A DNA stretch of 64,000 bases from Volvariella volvacea V23 (GCA_000349905.1 KB722742.1:984354-1048353), one strand, 5' to 3'. Positions 15,243 to 25,724 are shown, numbered from the stretch's first letter. Numbers and translations are program-made. The notes: generated by a model from the letters alone, not told the origin.

Positions 15243-15606
15243 TTATAGGAATATGAGCCGCACAAGCTCAAATATCACTATAGATAAAAGCATAAGCACC
15301 AAAGAGCATAGGCACGCAGAATAGACACGAAAGCTCACCGCCACCAATGACGACAAACAAAATGATACCGAGAGCCCATAGCGGTACAGGACTACGCTTC
15401 GCTAGTTTTTCTTGTCTGGAAGAGTGAACTGCCTTTTTCCCCTCTTTAACGTCCTTTGCAAATTTGGCGTTTCGCTGACGCATTTCGAATTCGGTGGGCT
15501 ACATTTGAGTGGTGCAAATGAAGGTTGTGGATGTGGATGTGGGGTAAATGAGACGGAATTGGTCAGTGGGTTGTAGTGCAAATGTTATTCAATGGGGACC
15601 CACCAT
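15243..15606 (-). CDS. RAMP4/SERP1/Ysy6-like ER membrane protein
   Basis: Tail-anchored ER protein that associates with the Sec61 translocon and stabilises new membrane proteins under stress. Three exons resolve it. The ATG alone is at 15604-15606, and an intron starts right after it (15499-15603). Exon 2 (15339-15498) reads PTEFEMRQRNAKFAKDVKEG, then KKAVHSSRQEKLAKRSPVPLW and ALGIILFVVIGG. A 61 base intron (15278-15338) leads to the last exon, VIFELVRLIFL, stop at 15243. The basic QRxxNxKFxK start and the single C-terminal helix with IFEL match the family, and the length of about 68 residues is normal. Without the last splice the frame would run into a false tail. The gene converges on the HAT2-like gene. 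Confidence 0.85.
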
Positions 15607-16443
15607 TTTGATGGTGCTGAAGACAACGAGTGAGCGACGAGTAGTGGTGGAAGTGGTGGTAAGAAGTAAGGGGTGTATATAACGGGTCTGTGCTTAAAGT
15701 CTTGCCAGCGTGTCCGGATATAACTTCCACGTTGGTCAATTCGGCGAAACGACTTCTGTTTGTCACCATCCCTGGAATCAAACACTTTTCCCGACGCGGT
15801 ACCACATTTGCTGGACTAGGTGTCTGAGTTGCTGTTTAACTATGACAGCACTTCGAGAGGATCAACCTAAAAATCGCCTTTCTGGACCAGTTGAAGCAAT
15901 ACATAATCCTCATTCTTCCTCCTTGAAGAACCAGAACCTTCGAGACAAACTACTTGCCAAGGACCCACACTCATTTTTGACTTGTTCAGCACCGCCTGAC
16001 TTACAAGTATGTCATCTGATTGACACAGTACATGCATCAGCTCCCAAGGAAGACATCGTAATTATTTTACTATCTCATTCTATAGACTCTCATCCTATTC
16101 AAAGGAAGAATTTCTTTCAGAACTTGGCATTATTGGTTCATACCGCTGTTTTAGACTTGACTTGGTTGCCAATAGTATTCTGCGTGAGCCATTCTCAAAT
16201 CAAGCACTAACTTGATCCTGACCTCATCACAAAAGTCAGTGCTTGTGAGCACATCAATTGGGATCTCTACGCCCTCTTCGTGTGCTTGTCCACAGAGGAC
16301 TGCCTCCTTGAAATACTCGAGAATTTACAAGACACCAACGTAGTATGGAAGCACTCAATGATGGAGCAGGGCTCTGAGACCTGTCGCCCCTTTGCACATT
16401 CCGATCTATGTTACGACGATGAGTAATCGTCATCTTCAGCTAG

Positions 16444-16870
16444 TGTGCTTTTGGACTATAGGACTTATTTCTCTTTCGAGTAGTTACAACTTCTTTCGGT
16501 AACTACAATAGCATTCCCCCATTCAGGTAGTATACGCGTCCATAGCTTACGCGTCCATAGCTTACGCGTACATATGACTTGAGTATAGCATTTCCTTTCA
16601 CAGCCATAACCTAATCCCACAAGAACGTATAAATACTTCGATTCTCTAGCATAGAACTTTAGCTTGACCTCCTGTTTCTTCCCTTGTATTCCCCTGTACT
16701 TTCTTAAGTATCAATAACAATCTCGACTCACCTCATTAACGCCTTTGACGGAACCTCGACTCAGCGAACGCTGGCTTTGTCCATTCTTGTCATCTTACTC
16801 GTTCTCGACGAAGGCGCTAGATCGCTGACGTCATAACTCTACGACGCATTAAGGAAGAGTCGCCGTAACA
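16444..16870 (+). mobile_element. Putative solo LTR inserted in the HNH-like pseudogene
   Basis: The block begins TGTGCTTTTGG and ends CGTAACA, so it has TG...CA termini. It holds a TATAAATA box at 16628-16635, followed by a pyrimidine-rich tract and a TATCAATAACAATCTCGACTC stretch like the R/U5 part of a retroelement LTR. Its position is fixed by comparison: the intact paralogue on the minus strand has only a few residues between RPMSAL and KWQV at this point. No clean target-site duplication is visible (GCTAG on the left against ATCTAG on the right). Size and termini are therefore estimates, and other insertion types are possible. Confidence 0.45.
16534..16574. repeat. 15 bp tandem repeat (about 2.7 copies)
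   Basis: Unit ACGCGTCCATAGCTT at 16534-16548 and 16549-16563, then a partial, slightly changed third copy at 16564-16574. It lies within the LTR-like insert upstream of its TATA box, where LTR promoters often have repeated motifs. Confidence 0.85.
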
Positions 16871-17557
16871 ATCTAGGCATGAAGTGGCAGATTGTTGTTC
16901 TTCACCCAGAGTATCTATGTCCAGAAGGTCAACCACTCATGATACCTAAGAGCCCAACCATGAAGAGCGAGTCAGATGTTGTTTGGGAGAAGTGGACTGT
17001 GTCAGAGGAGGACTTTACCCTCTGTGGCCCCAATGGCCAACAGCGCATCTTCGTCCACAAAAATCTCCGCATACCAAACCCCCCTTGGTATATCACTGCA
17101 ACCCCCTCTCCTTCTGAAGTCCCAACCCTTCGTACAGAGAACGAGGCGCTCTCCTCTATCGCAGCCATAATCAATGCTGATTCAAAATTTCGACATGCAA
17201 TTGCGCATAAATATCCATCCAGTTCAAGTCCATACGTTTCAAGGCTGGCAATGATCTGCTCTCAAGTGCTTGACGAGTTTTTTTTATCGTCCAAATTGGA
17301 CATCTACTCCTAAAGATAGTCACCATCATGCTGACCCTTGTATGGAGGATATGACCACCTTGGATCAAGAATTTCACGAAAGCAACATGACAGAGGAAGA
17401 GTTCAATAATCTCTGGACTATGTCAAGAGACCCAACACTAGATTCCCGCACTCGATCCCACATGGCAATGAGGCTGGTGACTGGGGATATGGGTGAGTGT
17501 TCTATGGCATCTGAACTGCCAATGATAAACCCTTGCCTCAGTATATGCATTGCCTGA

Positions 17558-17939
17558 GTTAGAGTAGTCAAAATATTGGTCTTCCATGTGCATAATTGTA
17601 TGGTATATGACATGTATTCACTCTTTTCTATTAGTTGAAAGAATTTTTTCCATATATATATAGTAAGTGCGGTCTCCCCTAATGATGCATCGTATGATAT
17701 GTTGCCGACACTTTGCTTGACGTTTGTCAGTCTTTAATTTCTATCGTTTCACTGTAATGTAAAATTTCACTTTGTATTCATTGACTACCGTATGACTGAG
17801 GTATGTTCCTTCCTTCAACCTTATCTTAAACCTGTGTAAGCCATGAATCGTGTAGCACGCTGATTGACAAGTAGCTACGCAACGGGATCATGGACTACTA
17901 TACGACTGAGCATGTTATTTGACAGCATATCGTTAACCA
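17558..17939. other. Intergenic between tail-to-tail HNH-like copies
   Basis: About 380 A/T-rich bases between the two convergent paralogues. It contains a short TATATATATA tract near 17653. No gene is seen. Confidence 0.55.
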
Positions 17940-19307
17940 TTAGTATGTGGGCCACAAAAGGGTGATTTGGGTACGTTGTATCCTAAAACATCGTTCAATG
18001 CTGGAATAATCTCTGAGAAACAACGGAATCTCACGGTGATTTCCAGTAATCAGCAGCTTCGCAAATTGTGCCCTTTCGTGCATTTCCAGTGCCGGGTCTC
18101 TGGCTTTTTGAAAGAGTGTCGAATATGATAGGACATCACAATCTTGCTCTTGGTCGAATTCTTGACTAAGAGGTTGAAGGAAACCATTCTTTGTGCCGAG
18201 GTCACTGACATCGTCTTGCTGTCGTGCCATAGTGGATGAGACATGTGGTTGATAGAAGAATTCGATGAGAATCTCAGTGCATAGACTTGCTAATTCTCTG
18301 ACGGATGTATTTGAGCTGCAAGGATAGTTATGGCTGAATGCATATCGAAACTTTGCGTCCGCATTGATAATTGCTGCTATAGGAGAGACGTTCTCATTTC
18401 GGTTGCGGTTGGTTGGGAACACGGAAGAAGTAGGGATGCCAGTATTGGAGTACGTGAAGATGCATGGAGGTAAGCTAGGGTTGCTGTGAAGGAAAGTGTA
18501 AGGACTGCCATGGGAACTACGAAGGGTGAAGTCGTCTTCTGACACAATCCAAGCTTCCCAAACGGGATTAGTGACCCTCTTCAAAATCGCATCCTTGAGT
18601 ATCATGACTGGCAAGCCCTCCGGGCACAGATAGCCTGGATGGAGGGCTATTACCTGCCATTTGAGGTCTTCTGCGAGAGCAGACATTGGGCGGGGAACAA
18701 GCCTGCCCTCTTTTGACACGAGGTGGTCCCAATTTCGATTGATCGAATACAAGGCGCGCTGGATCTCATGGAGGCAGTGCTTCGTAGGTAAAAACACAAA
18801 AGCACCATATAGTTCGAATTTGACGCGTTCACAAGCGCAAACTTGGCAAAGTCAGTGCTATACAGGTGTTCGGCGTTGGTGTTCAACGTTGGAGCGACTC
18901 ACGTAGAATGCCATTGTTGATGCTGTCTAGATCAAAGCGGAGGCCAGGACCAATAATGGCGAGGTCTGAGAGAAGATCTTCCTTCAAAGAGATTGAGTTT
19001 CTACAAAGGGAGCAAACAGTGGAGAGCTTACAACATCCTTCTTGCGTTTAAGTTCCTCTGGACTTGATCCGTGCACAGCACTGATCAAATGACACGCTTG
19101 CAAAGTTAGAGAGGCAGAACCAGTTAGGAAAGAGCGTAGGTCTTTCACGAGAAGTTTGTTTTGAAAGCTCGTGTCTTGTTCAGATATATACAGGGAAGAG
19201 CCAATAACGGTCTCTGATCCTGCTTTTCTCGCGAGTAGGATGGACTGCTCCTTAGGAGTGGGGTTCTTGACCAGAATTTTATCGCCCTCCTTTCGCAAGG
19301 TCGCCAT
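17940..19307 (-). CDS. HNH-endonuclease-like fungal protein
   Basis: Start ATG at 19305-19307 (MATLRKEGDKILVKNPTPKE). Exon 1 holds LLVKDLRSFLTGSASLTLQA followed by CHLISAVHG, the C-H-x-I block of fungal HNH_2 domains. Exon 2 gives KEDLLSDLAIIGPG, then LRFDLDSINNGIL, the usual NGI.L segment preceding the HNH histidine. After an intron with donor GTGAGTC (about 18900), the next exon gives ACERVKFELYGAFVFLPT and a long C-terminal part (KWQVIALHPGYLCPEG, AAIINADAKFRYAFSHNYP) ending at 17940. Such proteins are abundant, lineage-expanded genes in agaricomycetes with no known role. The usual HNH central histidine could not be placed with certainty, so activity is doubtful. It is the better preserved member of an inverted pair. 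Confidence 0.7.
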
Positions 19308-19804
19308 GGTTGTCGAGAGCGTGAATTCTGAGACGTGAATTAGATCCAGTCACAAGCGTGATACAAAACCGCGGTCAACACAACTGAGTCGATTATCGAC
19401 AGGCAATATTACCTTTCCTCTTCTTAACCATGCAACCCTGCTTACCGTAATTCCACCCACACATACACGTACGTTATACGACTGTTAAAGGTTTATATAC
19501 TCTCATGTCGACGTGGATAGGCGTGAATCAGGCTCGTGCCATACGTTACTTTATGTCAACTGAAGCGCTGTTGGTTATCCAAAGGTTTAGAACGATGTTA
19601 TGATTGATAGATATCTGATTTTGTGGTGATAGACTCTTGATGATACATGTACAATGCGGGGAGGCGTGGATGTTGAATTGAATCAACATGTATGACACAT
19701 GCAATGACGGCAAATCGCCGGGTATCGCCACTTGTATTGTGGACCGACCTTGAAAAGGCGTTAATCAGGAGTCGAGTCTTGAATCATGGTCTCGCAATGC
19801 TACG
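19308..19804. other. Intergenic, upstream of HNH-like gene
   Basis: About 500 bases with the promoter of the minus-strand HNH-like gene and the decayed 3' flank of the adenosine kinase pseudogene. No further gene is seen. Confidence 0.5.
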
Positions 19805-21050
19805 CACCAGTTGTACACGCATGGAACCAAGCTTATGCTCAATCAAAACGGCCTCGTCCTAACTCTTGCCAGCAACATATGCATCCAAAAATCCACCAGT
19901 AAAGGCATCTCCAGCACCGTTCGGTCGCCTATCTGTTCGGGTGTCAATGTCTGTACTGGGAAGATCTCGGTCTCCTCTTGATCACCGACGGCCATGATGG
20001 TGTGATGGTGTGCCTTGGGCCTTGAGTAAACACAACGACGCGAGGACGAGCGGTGTTGTGCTTTGGAAGACGGGCGACGGCTTTGGAAATTGCGGAATGT
20101 TCCTTTGGAGTTGGGTGGTTTGCGGGTCTAGAACGCAACCACCCGCCTCCAGGCCAGCTTCTTGAAATGATCCCTCAGCTCTGCGAATGTGTACGTTGGT
20201 CCAGGTTTCGGCTTCGGCTTCATTGCAGGTAATGATATCGGTGTTGGGTGTTGAAGAATTGAGTAATGAAGAAGTTCAAGACATTTGTCTTGAACGAGAG
20301 TATGTAAGTAATTGCATCGAAGCAGTACAAACCTTTCCTGCCTCCGAGGAACTTTTAGCCAAATTTAAAAGGATGGAAGCTCCATGGGTAATAAAATAAC
20401 CTTCAACGTAGAACACTTTCGCATTGTCGATGAGAGGAGCTACTTCTGGGGAGTCGAGATGAGATTGTTCAAATTTCTCTGTCGATCGGAGTATTGTGGC
20501 AAGGGTGCTATATCCTAAAAGGATAATAATTGCAAGGAAAATAAAGTCGTCGACACAAACCGATGTTGGCCGGTAATCACGACAGCACAAGCCCCAGTCT
20601 TTTCACCCTTTTTAACTTGATAAACCTGATCAAGCCCCTCGCGCTTGTTGGCTGCTTTCAATTGCTCAGCAAGGTCGTCATCGCCAACGCAACCAGTGTA
20701 GACGACAGAGCCAGGTGGAAGGACGTACTGCACGCGAACGCGTTTCGGAGAAAAGTAAAGCAGAATATACAAAGAGCACTCACTGCAGCCCCTCGAGCAG
20801 CATTTTGAGCAGCACCGCCAGCTACATACGTGACTTTGTGTTCTCGCACAATTTCATCATAGCTACACCAAAAGATAAGCCCAAAACAATTCTAATCAGC
20901 GTGAATAACCAACATCGGGGCGTGTTTTTCTTCTGCAAGGATGGCATCATTCGCCTTGAGGTCGTATTTCAAGAGTTCCTCTCCATTAGTGACTTGAATA
21001 TCAAACAGGGGGTTTCCCATGCAGAACAGTGAGTACGACGGTGTGGCCAT
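19805..21050 (-). pseudogene. Adenosine kinase pseudogene
   Basis: The 5' part is almost complete. The ATG at 21048-21050 gives [20 protein letters not shown]. Three introns leave VTYVAGGAAQNAARGAA, YVLPPGSVVYTGCVGDDDLA, EKTGACAVVITGQHRTLATI and VFYVEGYFITHGASILLNLA, the PfkB/ribokinase fold with the GxxGxN-like GGAAQN motif. The 3' part is broken. The block after NFFITQFF is deleted up to a CNEAEAETW remnant. LPKHNTARPRVVVFTQGP sits in a different frame from its neighbours. The catalytic NGAGDAFTGGFLDAYVAGKS block is preceded by a frame-changing loss (about 19915-19930) and followed directly by TAG at 19859-19861, after which DEAVLIEHKLGSM continues in frame. A functional kinase is not encoded. 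A second copy starts at 63749. Confidence 0.87.
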
Positions 21051-21514
21051 TTTGTGTGCAATCGCAAGGCAGGAGGGATAAGATAACCCAGGTACTACTT
21101 ACAATCGATAAACCAAACAACAAAATGACGCGCTGCCAGAATTCGAACACCAAGACTTAATGATCTTTGCCTAGCGTGCCAACAGCGTGGGGTGTGAGGA
21201 TAGCATGCAGATCACGAGAGTAATAACGCTCAGAGCTGGCGATTGGATGCCAAATCACTTAAGAAGTACGCTGTGTTCAAGTAGTGGCGTGCAGGCGGGC
21301 TGAAGGGGTGCATTTGAGGGTGCAAAGGACAGTATGTGGCCAAAATTTTATCAGGTAGAGCAAGGAAAGGCGTGGCGTACCCCAAGACTTAGCTCCTGTT
21401 TGTTGGAATCAAACACCTTGCGCCACCGTGACCAAGGCTTCCATCGCCACCGCTGTTGTATGTTCTCTTGCAACACGTTGGTGGTTTCTGAAGTGACTTC
21501 TGGCACAGCTAGTA
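21051..21514. other. Intergenic with shared ADK upstream block
   Basis: Roughly the first 100 bases next to 21050 match, on the opposite strand, the promoter of the second adenosine kinase copy near 63640-63748 (for example CGATTGCACACAAA and TCATCC/TTATCCCTCCT blocks). The rest is the upstream region of the BMT5-like gene and shows no gene. Confidence 0.6.
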
Positions 21515-22662
21515 ATGGGAAAATCAGGTCCTAAACTCAAGGCGGCTTTGCAGTCGCAGCAGCGTCGATTCAAAGTAAAAGAGAAACTCACACAAGCTGC
21601 TCAAACCGCAGAACAAAAGTCCAAGAAGAAACTGAAGGATAAGCAACAGCAGACCGGTCTTGGGAAAGCGAGTGCGGGGGAAAGGGGAAAGAGCGAAAAG
21701 ACTGCTGTAGACGCGACCTTACGACCTACAGTACCATTTCGACCTACAGACAGGATTCTCCTAATTGGAGAAGGCAATTTCTCGTTTACTCGAGCCTTGG
21801 TTCAGGAACCCCCTCCTGAATTGCTTCATCTACCACCTCAAAATATTACAGCTACAGCATACGACACTCAACGGCAATGCTACGAGAAGTATCCAGAAGC
21901 AGAGGGTATTGTCAAGATTCTGATAGAGAAAGGTGTGGAGGTTAGGTTTGGAGTGGATGCTACAAGATTAGAGAAAATTTCATTCTTGAAACGGAGGAAG
22001 TGGGATAAGATTGTTTGGAATTTTCCGCATGCAGGTGAGTCCCCTCACGGTCGATACACAGTTCCTACGGAGGGTGCTATGCGAAAGGGAAACATATCAT
22101 CTTACTTTCAACCGTAGGCAAGGGAATCACAGATCAGGATAGAAATATCCTGTCGAACCAAGTCTTGCTGCTGGATTTCTTGAAATCAGCAGCTAAGATG
22201 CTGGTTAGTGGGCCTATACCCAATTACACAGTGAAGAGAAAGAAGAAGCGGTCAGAGAGCGACGACGCAGATGACGACCGAAGCGATGGGGAGGAGGACA
22301 TCACGATGGACGACGATTCAGAAAACAAGCCGCCACAGTCAATGGTTCAAACTAGAGGAACAGTCCTCATTACACTACGAAACGTTCCTCCGTACACGCT
22401 TTGGTAAGGAGCTCTCGCCTTGTATCATCCATATCTAACGTTGCACAGGGATTTACCTCGGCTGGCGAAGAAGCCGCCACCGCCGACAAGCGGGAGTGGG
22501 CGACCCAATCCGATATATACCCAACTCCGTTCTTTCACATTTGTACGAAGTGCATGGAAAGGTTATGAACACAGAATGACCAAGGGAGAGCGTGCCCATG
22601 GAACAGGACGAACGGGTGAAGGCGGTGAGGATCGAACTTGGGAATTCTGTCTGAGGGATTAA
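21515..22662 (+). CDS. BMT5: 25S rRNA uridine-N3 methyltransferase, BMT5-like (DUF2431)
   Basis: Rossmann methyltransferase that in yeast modifies U2634 of 25S rRNA in the nucleolus. Exons 21515-22034, 22118-22403 and 22449-22662 join in frame. Residues 1-70 are a basic nucleolar-type tail (MGKSGPKLKAALQSQQRRFK). The SAM-binding core begins DRILLIGEGNFSFTRAL, the hallmark GEGNFSF of the family, with TATAYDTQ as the acidic strand, then FGVDATRLE and DKIVWNFPHAGKGITDQDRN, the NFPH.G motif. An acidic insert (SDDADDDRSDGEEDITMDDD) follows, then GTVLITLRNVPPYTLWDLP, TFVRSAWKGYEHRMTKGE and the stop. About 340 residues is typical. All motif residues expected for activity are present. Confidence 0.92.
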
Positions 22663-22991
22663 GTGTAGTTCAATGTAAAATACGCGCGGTAGCCAATCAA
22701 ATGTAGCATAGGTTCGTTCAATATATATGCCTAATGCTCGACCCATACAATCCTCTCACAAAGTTTGCTTTAGCGATTGAGCAGAGTCGGGTGGGAGACA
22801 ATACACCAGAACACGCGGCTCTTGTCTTTGAAAAGTTCCACAAATCGAGCAGTCCGGTATTGAACTGGTCTAAAATAGCAGGGCAAGGAATGGGGGTATC
22901 ATGGGTGTGTATGAGCTCAGACCCTGTTCTGTTGCCGCTACACAGTCGCAACATTGAATATATATATCCGCTCAACATATGGTAACGTACA
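22663..22991. other. Intergenic between convergent genes
   Basis: About 330 bases between the BMT5-like stop and the extended end of the F-box reading frame. TATATATATGCC and TATATATATCC tracts occur near 22722 and 22960. No gene is seen. Confidence 0.5.
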
Positions 22992-24706
22992 TCAAGGATC
23001 ACTGATCCAGACAAATTGTTCAAAAAAGAGCTCCAAATCATTGAACAAGGGAGCCTCAGAAAGTGGACCCCACCCCTTGAACGTTATCTCGTTCATACGC
23101 TGCGAATCTGGCGAGCAGTACAGTAGAAATCGTTTGAGCATCACGACCTGGCCCTCCACCAATATACCTCATATTGCTGCTCTGTGAGAATACATGAAAT
23201 TTGTCAATTTGGGGAAGTAAGTTGCCGAGAATTCTTTGTAGGGTTCGCAAAGCAAGTCCTTGAGATAGCTATGGTTGCCAGGACAGTCGCATATAGGTAG
23301 GAGGGAGTTCAGGGTACGAAGAACGGAAGGATCCGACAGCAGCTCCCCTATAAGAAGAGTTGTCAACGAAAGTGAAGGCGCAAATTCGAGAACGAAAGGA
23401 GCAAAGCTATCGAATGTCCCGACAAGCTCCAGGTGATGAAGGTCCTTAAGAGGCAGGGCTTTGACGAATTCAGTGTACGCTTGTCGCAATCTATCAATAG
23501 CCCCGTCGCTGGTGTCCCTAAATCCACCACAGAAGTAGTACTGCGCCTCTTCCTCGATGGTAGTGAAGGCGTCTAGTGTGATGTTAGAATATATGACGTT
23601 CGCTCCTATGGTAGTTGTGTCGGCCACGTCCATCCGAAGGAGACGAAAATTGGTGGACGGTGCTCGGGAGAGGGACTGGGAAGTAGTGGCGAGGAGTTCA
23701 GCCATTTGCTCGGTCCTACTGCCGCAAGTTCTCACAGCAATGCGGGTGGTGGGAGGAAATGAAATCGATTGAAGTATACATATACAGTGTTCTATGCTGC
23801 CGTCCACGAGCACGATCCGTTGAATCTGGGAGAACGATATGGAGATAGGTTGACTTGCTACAGGCGGTCCAAGGTGTGAGAGAGTCTGAATTAATTCGAG
23901 CTCTCGCAGGTTCCTCATTGGCACGAGGGAAAGAATGAAGTCATCCCACTGCATACCAAAGGTTGCGTAATCCAAACGCAAGCGTTGAAGCGTATCGTGG
24001 AGAAGACCCCTATCCAAATGACAGCATTCAAAGCACAGCGACTTTAGCTGGAAGGAAGCTACATGAGACCCAATAAACTGGGAAAATCTGTCGGACACCT
24101 CCTGTGAGGTTCCTCTGTCACATATCAAGGAAAGTTCCTCCAGATTGCCCAGGACTAACGGCAAGAACTCGGGGAGGGATGCCACGTCGGGTTCGTTTCC
24201 GCCTTTGATGGATAGCTGCAGGCGCTGTATTGGCCGTCTAGCTCCTTCATTACACAAGAAGCGCGAGATATAGTATGCGTTAATATTTTTTCCATAAGGC
24301 ACAGTGAAGCTGAGAGTCGATAGTGGCAACGGTTGAGACCTCAGAAGCAATTCATCAACCAAGTCCGGTTGGGCAGGTGGGATGTAAATGGCGGTCCAAA
24401 GGGTGGGGCAAATGAGTGTGAGGGTCCTCCAAGCGCGACAAATATGGGTAATCGTGATCCATTGGTATGTGCCAGAGGTGAGATACTCTGATTCATCTTT
24501 TCCTAGCCTAGAGTCTTCTTCTACTTGGTGTTTGTAGGTGAATACGATATTGAGCACGATATCGGATGGGAGTTGGCAGAAGGCATGCGTGCATGACGGG
24601 CTCCTTTCAGGTATTTCAACCATTCCTGCGCGCGGGTGATTTCCTCATCGAGCTGGACGATACTCAACTCGCTTGGGTTGGCAGGGGAAGGCGCAGAGAG
24701 TACCAT
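22992..24706 (-). CDS. F-box/LRR protein gene with possible lesions
   Basis: The main frame (24623 to a TGA at 23169-23171) begins with an F-box, QLPSDIVLNIVFTYK and WITITHICRAWRTLTLICPT, followed by poorly regular leucine-rich strands, as in agaricomycete F-box proteins that recruit targets to SCF ubiquitin ligase. Two oddities suggest decay. Upstream, from an ATG at 24704-24706, another frame encodes the leader usual in this family (LSIVQLDEEITRAQEWLKYL), but it does not join the F-box frame without a shift near 24600. Downstream of the TGA the same frame stays open for about 58 more codons (VEGQVVMLKRFLLYC, MNEITFKGWGPLSEAP) to 22992. The functional protein may simply be the 484 residues from 24623 to 23169, so the wider span is my reading. 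Confidence 0.65.
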
Positions 24707-24800
24707 GGACGTGTCTGTGATGGTCGTGACTACACCTGTCACGCGACACTTGTCACGTCATTTGAGGTTTTCTCTGTCAAAGCTCAGCCAAACTCGGACA

Positions 24801-25724
24801 ATGCTCGTCGCATTCTCATCCCGGGGCTCGACATGGCGAACAGCGTCCACAGTTTTCTACAAAGCACCTAGGGCCCATAGTTTACAATCTCGTAGCTATG
24901 CCATCTCTGTCCAACCACCTAAACCACTCCCCGGTAAACAACTACCACGCGTCTTCCGCGACAAGAAGGCATTCCAGTATAACTGGTACACGAGAATTCT
25001 CCAAACCAACACCACTTCGCCCATCTTATTCCTCCACCATGAAGAATTCTCCGCTGGGCGTTTGGTCAAGTTGCGGAAGGATATCAAGTTCGCGTATAAA
25101 CCCAAACCATCATTAAATTCACCTACACCCGTGCCCCCGCCATCTCCTACTCCATCACTGTCGCCGGTGGACAACCCAGGAGAACCCCAACTCACCATAA
25201 TACGAACAAGCATATTCGGTGCCGCTCTCCGTGACCTACCCGGTATCAACATCGATCAAGTAGACAAACTTTTCGCCAACCAAAGCGGCAACTTCGCCGT
25301 TCTCACACTCCCTTCGTTGGACCCACCTCAACTCAGTGCTATCCTACGAGCAATGGAGCGTGGTGTCCCCGCGCGTCCTCCAAAAACTGAAGAGGACCTC
25401 AAACGCGAAAAGGAAGAAAAAAACGCTGACCCTGCAACACCCGGTCGAAGGATGAAGCGCTCCAGAGCGATTTTACATCCACAGCTGAAGGTCGTCGGGG
25501 GCTTGATTGAGGGAAAAGTCTTCTTGCCTCAGGGAGTGCAGGATGTGGCCAAGTATCCTACTTTGGATACATTGCGAGCCCAGATTGTTGGATTGTTGAG
25601 TTCACCGGGTATGCAAATTGCGGGTGTGCTAAGCCAGGCGGGTGGTGCAAGGTTGGCGAGAACTTTGGAGGGATTGAAAAAGAGCCTGGAAGAGGAGGCC
25701 AACGGTGGTGCCCCGGCAGCTTGA
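24801..25724 (+). CDS. Mitochondrial ribosomal protein uL10m (MRPL11-like)
   Basis: Stalk-base protein of the mitochondrial large ribosomal subunit. I choose the ATG at 24801 because it gives a basic Ser/Arg-rich presequence (MLVAFSSRGSTWRTASTVFY, then SLQSRSYA), and no ATG lies between the F-box gene start and this one in frame. The body holds FRDKKAFQYNWYTRILQTN and PILFLHHEEFSAGRLVKLRK, the L10 N-terminal domain. A Pro-rich linker (about 25110-25180) and the C-terminal part (KVVGGLIEGKVFLPQGVQDV, LRAQIVGLLSSPGMQIAGVL) follow. It is a single exon of about 307 residues, unlike most neighbours. It starts only 94 bases from the divergent F-box leader ATG, so the promoters overlap. Confidence 0.85.
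   Translation: MLVAFSSRGSTWRTASTVFYKAPRAHSLQSRSYAISVQPPKPLPGKQLPRVFRDKKAFQYNWYTRILQTNTTSPILFLHHEEFSAGRLVKLRKDIKFAYKPKPSLNSPTPVPPPSPTPSLSPVDNPGEPQLTIIRTSIFGAALRDLPGINIDQVDKLFANQSGNFAVLTLPSLDPPQLSAILRAMERGVPARPPKTEEDLKREKEEKNADPATPGRRMKRSRAILHPQLKVVGGLIEGKVFLPQGVQDVAKYPTLDTLRAQIVGLLSSPGMQIAGVLSQAGGARLARTLEGLKKSLEEEANGGAPAA

Larger units (their letters stand above)
15842..17557 (+). pseudogene. Broken HNH-nuclease-like gene, paralogue of 17.9-19.3 kb gene
   Basis: The copy starts MTALREDQPKNRLSGPVEA and carries LRDKLLAKDPHSFLTCSAPP then DLQVCHLIDTVH, a CxxT-like/CHLI block as in fungal HNH_2 domains. Next come KEEFLSELGIIG, LDLVANSILR and SACEHINWDLYALFVCLS (about 16240). Each block matches the minus-strand gene at 17.9-19.3 kb in order, with similar intron positions. 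The frame then ends at TAA (about 16423), an LTR-like insert of about 430 bases follows, and homology resumes at 16879 with KWQIVVLHPEYLCPEG. At 17278-17285 a run of eight T, where seven would keep frame, causes a frameshift; the continuation (EFFYRPNWTS, then LWTMSRDPTLDSRTRSHMAM) is read in another frame to 17557. I judge it a decayed duplicate. Sequencing error could explain the T run but not the insert. Confidence 0.7.

Noticed and set aside
24636..24800. In-frame extension of the uL10m reading frame to 24636
   Set aside because: It begins with GTG rather than ATG and lies antisense to the F-box leader; the ATG at 24801 gives a good mitochondrial presequence.
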